Source of the DNA: Diphasiastrum complanatum
Taxonomy: Eukaryota > Streptophyta > Lycopodiopsida > Lycopodiales > Lycopodiaceae
Direction: 5' to 3'
Assembly (NCBI GenBank): GCA_029204225.1
Contig: CM055100.1
Span: 24,869,106-24,933,105 of the forward strand
Length of the DNA stretch: 64,000 nt
Shown: piece by piece, positions 56,945 through 64,000 of the stretch
Layout: each line of letters opens with the position of its first letter
How positions within the stretch are numbered: the first letter of the stretch is position 1
Notes under the pieces: generated by a model
What the model saw: the letters and a program-made list of their open reading frames with translations, nothing else
Told to the model about the DNA's origin: nothing
Databases searched by the model: none
Position numbers and translations under genes: made by a program

Positions 56945-57260
56945 AACCTCACTTTGTAACTTTATTTAGAAATCAGAGTTAATTTTCTATGTAAGCTTCA
57001 AATGTGATACTGTGATAAATGTCTATATTTGCTAGTGTTCGGGACGTGACCCGCTATGGATATATCGATCGGGCACAGATCCCGTAGCCGGCTACTCGGG
57101 TTAGTCGAGTAGGCACACATAGGGAAATTAGAATGTAAAGTATATTTTTGATGACATTTGCTATACTCAAGGGCATGTCTAGGGTTTGTCAGTGTTTTAG
57201 CCCATGTTGGGCCTATTAGTTAGGCAGGTGCCTATTTCAGTGTGTTGACACTTGTCGAGT
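56945..57260 (+). repeat. LTR C, partial plus copy
   Basis: It contains GACGTGACC.GCTATGGATATAT, CCCGTAGCCGGCTACT and CATGTTGGGCCTATTAGTTAG, all repeated in order at 57,535-57,725. Confidence 0.85.
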
Positions 57261-57438
57261 CTTTTTAGCTATGAAGCAATCTGAGAGCAATTAATCTTCT
57301 TCTCAGCTATGGTGAAAATGGCCAGCTAGGGTAGTCAAGTACAGGGTAGCAGGACATGCATAACATCTTTTGGATACTCCAGACATTGCTACAATTTCTA
57401 TTTCTTTACTCTTGTCACACTTGAGCTTAAGGAGGAGA

Positions 57439-57890
57439 GTTAAAAATCAGAATTAATCTGATATACATTTTATGTAAGCTTCAAAGTGATACTGTAATAA
57501 ATGTACAGTTAATTAGATTTGCTGTATTTGCTAGTGTTCCGGACGTGACCGACTATGGATATATTCAAGCAATGATCCCGTAGCCGGCTACTTGGGTTAA
57601 TCGAGTAGCCACACGTAGGAAAATTAGCATGTACGATATATTTTTGATGACATTTGCTATACTCAGGGGCATGTCCTGTGCTTGTCAGTATTTCAGCCCA
57701 TGTTGGGCCTATTAGTTAGACAGGTGTCTATTTCAGTGTGTTGCATGTTGGGACTTTTGGTATTTGTATAGTTTTCTCTGTTAATACAATTAATTTTTGT
57801 TGTGCCATCTTTGAGAGCTTGTGAGGAGTGGCTATGGTGATTGATTGATGTGATATGTATACTACACAAGATCCTATCGAAATTTTAACT
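57439..57890 (+). repeat. LTR C, complete plus copy (about 452 bp)
   Basis: It runs from GTTAAAAATCAG to AAATTTTAAC, ends that are inverted matches. The adjoining TTTGGCATTCTGATT may be a mutated primer site. Inverted relative of 55,909-56,390. Confidence 0.8.
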
Positions 57891-57899
57891 ACTTTGGCA

Positions 57900-58110
57900 T
57901 TCTGATTCTTTGTCATGCAATTCTTTCTCCATTGTCGCCATCTCCTCCTAAGTCATCTGTAAATCAGCTAGGCGGTACTTCAAAGTCGCTTGTTCTTGAA
58001 CAACTTCAGGGTGTGACAATTAACCTTCACATCGTGTGGGAGCTGGCAACAACCCCGATATTTGAGCAAGTTTATCTTCCAGTTGCAGATTTTCGTCCCC
58101 TAATAAACTT
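57900..58110 (-). pseudogene. Coiled-coil coding-like fragment, unrecognised
   Basis: On the minus strand one frame reads ENLQLEDKLAQISGLLPAPT, and after a short gap EVVQEQATLKYRLADLQMT, a stop, EEMATMEKELHDKESECQ. The heptad-like charge pattern is typical of a long coiled coil. It may be an exon piece of a host gene or the interior of element C. Confidence 0.4.
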
Positions 58111-58210
58111 TAATCTTCAAAAAGACACTACATACAAGTGTCATTAAGTGCATGAAAAAGAGACTGCATGACATCTTAACGCATCAACGAAATACATTAA
58201 TGACATTAAG

Positions 58211-58348
<138 letters not shown>

Positions 58349-59060
58349 CTTTGTATTTTTTTAATAAGTTTATTAATAACTATGAATAGTTGCTTCCGTC
58401 CCTCATTGCTCTTAAGTGCAACTTTTGGGCTCAATGCACTTCCAGCAAAATGGGTTCACACTCGCAATCACAAGCAAATTGTAACAATAAAATCAATCTT
58501 TGGGATTTGAGATCAATAATATTATCATTTGTTATGCACAATACTACAATTATATCCTATTAAGTAAAACTAATATTTAAAACTTGCATCTAATGATATT
58601 ATCATTTGTTATGTATAAATATCCATTAGGCCTCAAAACTACTCTTTGGAATTCACAATTACTATTATTATCATTTGTTGTGTATAATTGTACATCATGT
58701 AATAGATATCCATTAGGCCTAGACAAGAGCACAAGGCTACCACGATGTCAATGAGAGAAGGCTAGGTACAAGCTTGTGACAATGTGGATGCACTCTCAAT
58801 CTCTCACCCAACTCACACATGAATCCCCCATTGTCATAAAAATGATGACATTTGTTACAAGACAAAGCAGTGATGCTTGCTATGGATGACGAACGCGCGA
58901 GGCTTTTAGATTTTTGTTAAACAGTTGGCTTGTGTGCTTTTTATGAGTGATCTTTTGTGCATGGGGATGGAGAGCTCGTTTTTGCAAGGGGGCTGGCTTT
59001 GGCCACATGGACACTTGCACATCTAAACCAGTGATTATTGGCTAGTGACTACACCCTTGG

Positions 59061-59113
59061 AAACCCTAATTTTGCAAACACACAAATTGGCCTTAGACCT
59101 TTGTAAACCCTAA
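59061..59113 (+). promoter_or_regulatory. Two telo-box motifs upstream of the exonuclease gene
   Basis: AAACCCTAA occurs at 59,061-59,069 and 59,105-59,113, each followed by TTTTGCAAAC. Telo-boxes are known plant promoter elements of genes active in dividing cells (replication, translation). The rest of 58,347-59,530 shows no gene. Confidence 0.65.
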
Positions 59114-59531
59114 TTTTGCAAACTGTGGCGATGGCGGCTTACCTTCATTCAACAATGACAGGGAGAGCAAGCAAATCTATCATTTGATAGGATCGTGGCG
59201 CCTTTGCAGCTTAATCCAGAAGCAGCAGCCTCCCCCTGCTTGGCTTGCTTCTTCACAGTTTCATCTGGATTAGGTGAGTTATCAGTTGTTTGGTATTTGC
59301 AATTTGACTTATGCGCGCTGGAAAGCTGTGCTTTGACGCAGCAAAACATTTGCCGTTGAAGAAGCAGGGATTTTCTCCCAGAAATCTTCTGTAGATGCAT
59401 AGTATCGGATCAGAAATGCTCTTCATGTTGAAAGGAAATAGCACAAGAAAGAAGGAAGGCATCCATCATCTGAACACGAAATTTAGGAAGGAGCCTTTCT
59501 GAGCCACGAGGTTCCTCTGAAGACCAGCTTA

Positions 59532-60716
59532 ATGGGCCTCGTTCAAAGAAATAACGAGACCGGGTGTTTAGCAGATGAAACGCTACCAGCTTCATCAAAG
59601 ATGCGATTCTCTGACGAGGACCATGCGTGGCTTTATAGGAAAAAACGGAAAAGGGACAAGAAATCGCACATCAAAGGCATCATTCGAGAATCAGCGCCTC
59701 CGTTGGGCAGAGAAGAGGCTGATTCTAGGGTTTTAGTGGCAGGACATGATAAGTTTGGCAGCTGGAATGGATGTCCAGATGTAAATGATTCAGACTCATC
59801 CCAGGATCTGAGAAAAGTAGCCAGAGTGAATGGTAGCATCAAGCATCACGTCAGGACTTCTGCAGAAGTTTTCGGGAGTGCTCACATTGACGATCGGCGA
59901 ATTAAATCAAGCCTAAGTTTGAGAGTTGAATCAGATCAATTACCTGAATTGGATGCGATTTCCACACAAAATGACATGGCAGTGGTTAGTACGGAGGAAA
60001 AGCTGCTGAAAGGAGATAAAGTGTGGCAGTATGTTTGCAAGAGGGCAGTTCTGGTTGCTCCCCCAATTGATCAATTTTCACCTATGTGCAAAATCACAAA
60101 GGATTCAAATTTTCAGCATTTGGCCACTGGCAACGTAAAAAGAACAATAAGAACAAGCCTTCCAGTTTATGGAAAAAAGATTCTGGTAACAGTGACATGT
60201 GAAGCTGCTGTTGCTCAAGAGTGGTTAGAGCGACAAACAGGCGAGCTCTTTGGTTTGGACGTGGAGTGGAGACCAAATAGGGGAAAAGGCGTTGATAATA
60301 AAGTTGCACTTTTGCAGCTTTCAGGGGATAAAGAATGCCTTATGCTGCAGATGCTTTTCATGGACTCAATTCCTCGAGCACTGGTAACATTTCTGCTGGA
60401 TTCAGAAAAGAAAATGGCTGGAGTGGGGGTAAAAGAAGATGCTAGTAAACTGTTGAGAGATTATGGACTTGCTTGCAATGGGCTTGTGGAACTTACAGCG
60501 TTGGCCGTACAACAGCTGGGAAGACCTGAGTGCAAGCATATGGGATTGAAAGCCTTAGCACAGGAGGTTATTGGAATTAAAATGCAAAAGTTAAAGAGGG
60601 TTACTTTGAGTGATTGGGCAAAGCCCATACTTGATAACAGTCAAGTTTTATATGCCTGTGTTGATGCTTGGGTATCCTTTGCAGTTTTCCATAAATTGCA
60701 AGTAGCAAATTCCTGA
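59532..60716 (+). CDS. WRN-like DEDDy 3'-5' exonuclease
   Basis: A single open frame of 394 codons. The C-terminal half (about residues 205-394) is a DNA_pol_A_exo1/Werner-type exonuclease: motif I LFGLDVEWRP (D243, E245), motif II GVGVKEDASKL (D303), motif III YACVDAWVSFAVFHKL (Y374, D378), so all DEDDy residues are present; also the conserved HMGLKALAQEVIG and LSDWAKP. The N-terminal half is poorly conserved, with RKKRKRDKK (36-44) as a likely nuclear signal. The Arabidopsis relative (WEX) is shorter. Expected role: trimming of 3' DNA ends in repair or silencing. No intron is seen inside the frame, so it may be natural or a retrocopy; it lacks damage. Confidence 0.92.
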   Translation: MGLVQRNNETGCLADETLPASSKMRFSDEDHAWLYRKKRKRDKKSHIKGIIRESAPPLGREEADSRVLVAGHDKFGSWNGCPDVNDSDSSQDLRKVARVNGSIKHHVRTSAEVFGSAHIDDRRIKSSLSLRVESDQLPELDAISTQNDMAVVSTEEKLLKGDKVWQYVCKRAVLVAPPIDQFSPMCKITKDSNFQHLATGNVKRTIRTSLPVYGKKILVTVTCEAAVAQEWLERQTGELFGLDVEWRPNRGKGVDNKVALLQLSGDKECLMLQMLFMDSIPRALVTFLLDSEKKMAGVGVKEDASKLLRDYGLACNGLVELTALAVQQLGRPECKHMGLKALAQEVIGIKMQKLKRVTLSDWAKPILDNSQVLYACVDAWVSFAVFHKLQVANS

Positions 60717-61727
60717 AGGGTGCTCTCCAGTTTTTGATTCTTCATTGAGATCTGAGTTTCAGCGCAATGCAAAAGAATCACAACATTTGTGATCCACTTT
60801 AACTGACACTATTTTCATTTGAGTAATCTGAATATCTGCCAGGTATGTCTTTTTTACTTTATCGTTGCAGCTAATATAACTCCTGCTGTGATCTGCATTA
60901 CTTTTCCAAGTCAGTTTCCCGATATGGTCACTTAAAATGGCGCCATTTTTAACCTTCTTCTAGAAGCAACTGATTGTTGCTGAGGAAATTTTTGTATTAT
61001 TGGAAACCAGCACAGGTCCTGATCACAGTAGCATTCTGCACTGCACCTATGCAGTTTGAGCAGGAACCCTAAAGAGTGAAATTATTTTACTGTGTTGAAG
61101 TTCGCTTAGGTTGGTCGTGTTCTGGTTTTTACATTCTATACATGGTCTCATTCATTCATAATCTTCTATATCTGCTTTTACTCATCCATATCCACTTTGG
61201 ATAAGATGTATCAAGTTTGCCCCATCATCCATTGGTGGTTTGAACTTATCTGCGTATTCGAAATTTTGAATCCAGTCACCATCTATTTCTCTGACATCTA
61301 ATACAATGCATTCATGTTGGAAGAGGTTGGGCACTGTCAATAGGCTATTTGATGCTTTGTTTGGACACATCTCAACGATTTGTTACATAGCATGTCAATG
61401 TGGTGCTGTTGCTTAAACAAGTTTCGCCTCATGATCGTTTGATACCCAGCATATAATGCAGACAAACTTGCAAGTTGTAGGGCCCAATATTTATGCCCCC
61501 AACTGTATGCACATTGCATTCACATCTCCAGTGAAACGATTGCAAAAGTGATCATCATCCATACAGTTGATAGCCCAAACGGTAGGACTAACATTTACTG
61601 AAAACCAGAGCAAATGACAACCAGATAGCTACTGATCTGTTTGTGCCTCATCTATTGCACTTTTGAGAGGCAAAACGTTGGTTTGACCATTGATCCCCTA
61701 AAAAAATTTCAGCCATAAGCTATTTTT
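60717..61727. other. 3' flank of the exonuclease gene
   Basis: Should contain the 3' untranslated region. Minus-strand frames at 61,182-61,519 (FKPPMDDGANLIHLIQ, ALYAGYQTIMRRNLFKQQ) look like decayed coding sequence but match no family I know. Confidence 0.4.
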
Positions 61728-61816
61728 CCAATTTTTTTTTTTTTTTTTTTTGCGATTCTGGGTTCAGAATCGCGATTCTCGAATCACGGACTAAGCAAAT
61801 CGCGATTCGGTGCATC
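61728..61816. repeat. Self-similar patch with GCGATTC words
   Basis: After a T-tract, GCGATTC, CAGAATCGCGATTCTCGAATCACGG and AATCGCGATTCGG follow within 70 bp. Similar in style to the patches at 31,776, 39,311 and 41,930. Confidence 0.6.
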
Positions 61817-62335
61817 TATGGATCCTACATACTACTTTTATCAATTGCAACAACCTTGCTATAAATTATTATAGAAAATACCTTTAAGAAGATCAAAAAA
61901 GTCAAATTTTACTTGTTTCTATTTGTACCAGCCCTAACTGATCGGATACACACCTTGGTCATTGCCTAATGATTGCTAGTGAGTTGTTGTGGAACCCTCC
62001 TCATCCTAAGCTATAGGTATCACAACGTAATTGAAACAAAATTGTAAAAGGCATTCTGTGTTAAAAAACTAATTCCTTTTCATAGTTTATCGTCGTAAAC
62101 TCTAAACAAATCAGCCAACTATTATATAACCACCATACGCTATTACATGGAAGCAAACATTACGTAAAACATAACATCAGATGCATCGTCGTAAACCCTA
62201 AAGATATGATTTCTTTTACTTCCATGGAGGTCAAAGTGATAGAAATCATACTAGTAGCTAGCTTTCTTGCAAATATTACTTTGTCATGGACCTCTCTCAG
62301 TCCACATTGCGTTTTATTTATTTATTTGTTCTTGT

Positions 62336-62337
<2 letters not shown>
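61817..62337. other. No feature seen
   Basis: AT-rich intergenic sequence. Confidence 0.4.

Positions 62338-62338
<1 letters not shown>

Positions 62339-62392
<54 letters not shown>
62339..62392. repeat. (CT)n microsatellite
   Basis: About 54 bp of CT. Confidence 0.95.
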
Positions 62393-62397
<5 letters not shown>

Positions 62398-62729
62398 ATA
62401 GAGATGATTCACAACTATGATTCATTGAATTGCAAATGATCGCTATTACATAAAAGCAAATAACAATTGGACTGACATAAAAGCAAATTATTACATAAGA
62501 CATCGATGCACAAGTACTGGGATGCATTAGTAAATATAGACTCTATGTGCAATAGCTATTGCATACAAAGCTTGCCAACTTGAGAATTCAAATACAGTGA
62601 AAATAGAAAATTGAGGCATATGTAGCTAAGCCACATTCAGCTTGACAATGTTTTGTTACTATAATAGTAGATTTTATGAGTCATCCAAGATGGTGTGAAA
62701 GCCTAAGCTACCCTTTCATTGATTTGATT

Positions 62730-63545
62730 GCTGAATAATGCTCTTGCCAATCTATTTCTTTTTTGTACGCCAATTAAAGTTGCTTTGTCATTCTCATCGA
62801 TACCCAAACATATGGATTCATCATTCTCATCCATGTTATCATCAAAACAATTGTTCCCACCATCATCTACACGTGTTCACGATTCAAATTTGTGTAGAGA
62901 CCGAAGCATGTCTTAATTCGAATTTTACTTCATTAATTCAAATATCATCAAATGAGTCTCCATGTGTAATACACAACTTATTTGTAATAAGACAAGCCAT
63001 GACTACGCATGGGACATACGCCAGCTTCATATTAGTCCTCTTCATTAAATTCTCCATCTGAATTCCAAAATTCCAAAGGCACGTTCACAACCATTTGTGT
63101 GCTTGATTGAGCAAAAATTCCATTGGTACTCCATTTGGGACAGTTGTCCTTTGTATGGATTTGACATCCATGGCTTAAGTGGATACCTTGCATCTCCCTT
63201 GAGCATCTCTTGTGTGTCCAACTATGGGAATGTGACTCCCATCCAAAACACCAATAACGTTAGGGATTTCTTTTACGTCTTCAAATTCTAGGGCCAAAGT
63301 ATGCATGTGTGCTAGAGTTGGCCATTTGATACATATGGAATGTAATGAGTTCTTTAGAGCAATTCTATGGTGATCTCATGGCAAGTAGACACTCCAGCCT
63401 CAAACAAATCATATAACACAATTAAAGAACTACTTGTAACAAGTCGTGACAATGCATTACAAACATGTGTCTCCACTAGTATTGCTTTGTACAATTTAGT
63501 GTCTTGCTTGTTTAAATGTGGTGCCACAACCAAAACATGAAACAT
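62730..63545 (-). pseudogene. PIF/Harbinger transposase, decayed
   Basis: Minus-strand pieces in order: ALSRLVTSSSLIVLYDLFEA, GVSTCHEITIELL, ICIKWPT, LALEFEDVKEIPNVIGVLDG, SHIPI, YPLKPWMSNPYKGQL, then HTNGCERAFGILEFRWRI. This is the Harbinger nuclease pattern (AL.RL......V...F.VS.ST.......I, P.V.GAIDGTHI.I, YPL.PWL..PY, R...E.AFG.LK.R.R.L), with the first catalytic Asp (GVLDGSHI) kept. Frameshifts and stops occur throughout. The partner Myb-like gene and the terminal repeats were not found. Confidence 0.8.
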
Positions 63546-64000
63546 AGCTTGAATAGTTTATTACCGTATACCAAGCAAGTGCATTTCACAAATCCTTGTA
63601 TAAGTATATGCTTCCACATAGATCTATGCAACATGCTAGATAACAAATTCAAAAGAATAGCATGTGCTTGAGCCATTGTTGGAAGGCAAGCCAACATGAA
63701 GTGTTGTTATTGGGTGCATCTAAAGCAAATAGGGACACCCATCAAAGCATCATAGCTATCACATGAAGTTGCTTCATCAACAAATGATGATCTAGCTACA
63801 CAAGCTTCCAACTTCATTTTCTTAGCTCATCTACACAAGATGCCAAAACATCATAGCTCTTAATGATAAGAAATAGAAAAAACCTTGTCTATCATCATGA
63901 ACTATGAAAGGTTCAAAAGAAGTTGAAAAAAAATAAGTTGTATATTAGTCAAATAACTATTCGACAACAATAGTTCGAATGATTGTTCTCGATACCTATA
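63546..64000 (-). other. Upstream of the Harbinger remnant
   Basis: A minus-strand frame at 63,512-63,697 (MLACLPTMAQAHAILLNLLS) may be the N-terminal part of the same transposase or its leader. Nothing else seen. Confidence 0.4.

Noticed and set aside
61182-61519. Two open minus-strand frames after the exonuclease gene
   Set aside because: Protein-like, but no family was recognised and the frames overlap with stops; listed only as a note.

Overview
The window looks like nuclear DNA of a seed plant with a large, repeat-rich genome. The best guess is a gymnosperm, probably a conifer. Grounds: plant-type LTR retrotransposons primed by tRNA-Asp and initiator tRNA-Met, many (CT/GA)n tracts, plant gene families with GT-AG introns, one intron of 11.7 kb, and a decayed Penelope-like reverse transcriptase of a type known from conifers. 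The taxon is inference. Most of the 64 kb is dead or nested mobile DNA; three host genes read as intact.

Layout. 1-7,887: minus-strand Ty3/gypsy element (integrase, RNase H, reverse transcriptase, protease, gag, long leader, tRNA-Asp primer site, 5' LTR), cut by the window edge. 7,982-16,597: two Ty1/copia bodies in tandem on the plus strand that share a single LTR (11,404-12,296); in the second, the reverse transcriptase is replaced by about 1.1 kb of unrelated sequence. 16,600-18,431: gypsy pol fragment (-). 18,440-19,900: CACTA transposase remnant (+). 20,221-21,053: a three-exon gene for a small secreted double-psi beta-barrel (EG45/expansin-like) protein. 21,600-25,140: fold-back repeats, gypsy scrap, microsatellite and the Penelope-like fragment.

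28,765-42,660 (-): an intact four-exon gene for a DUF3537 / plant gustatory-receptor-like seven-transmembrane protein (470 aa predicted). Its first intron holds a non-autonomous LTR element, gypsy scraps, and the most unusual locus of the window: a divergent histone H3-like coding sequence (36,993-38,213, one in-frame TGA) that continues into a roughly 280-residue extension of unknown function. It lies head-to-head with an unknown minus-strand reading frame across an 850-bp interval that has TATA boxes on both sides.

45,431-51,778: an LTR element or compound holding a second, more decayed H3-like copy (50,630-51,088, -) and unrecognised coding remnants. 51,779-57,890: a scrap-yard of copia fragments, several broken at the same place in pol, plus inverted copies of another LTR. 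59,532-60,716: intact gene for a WRN-like DEDDy 3'-5' exonuclease, preceded by two telo-box motifs. 62,730-63,545: decayed PIF/Harbinger transposase (-).

The three intact genes show no sign of acting together. The H3-like loci, which share the N-terminal ARTK-type start, the histone fold and the same upstream word (GCGATATCGG), are the strongest candidate for something undescribed: a dispersed family of H3-derived chimeric genes.
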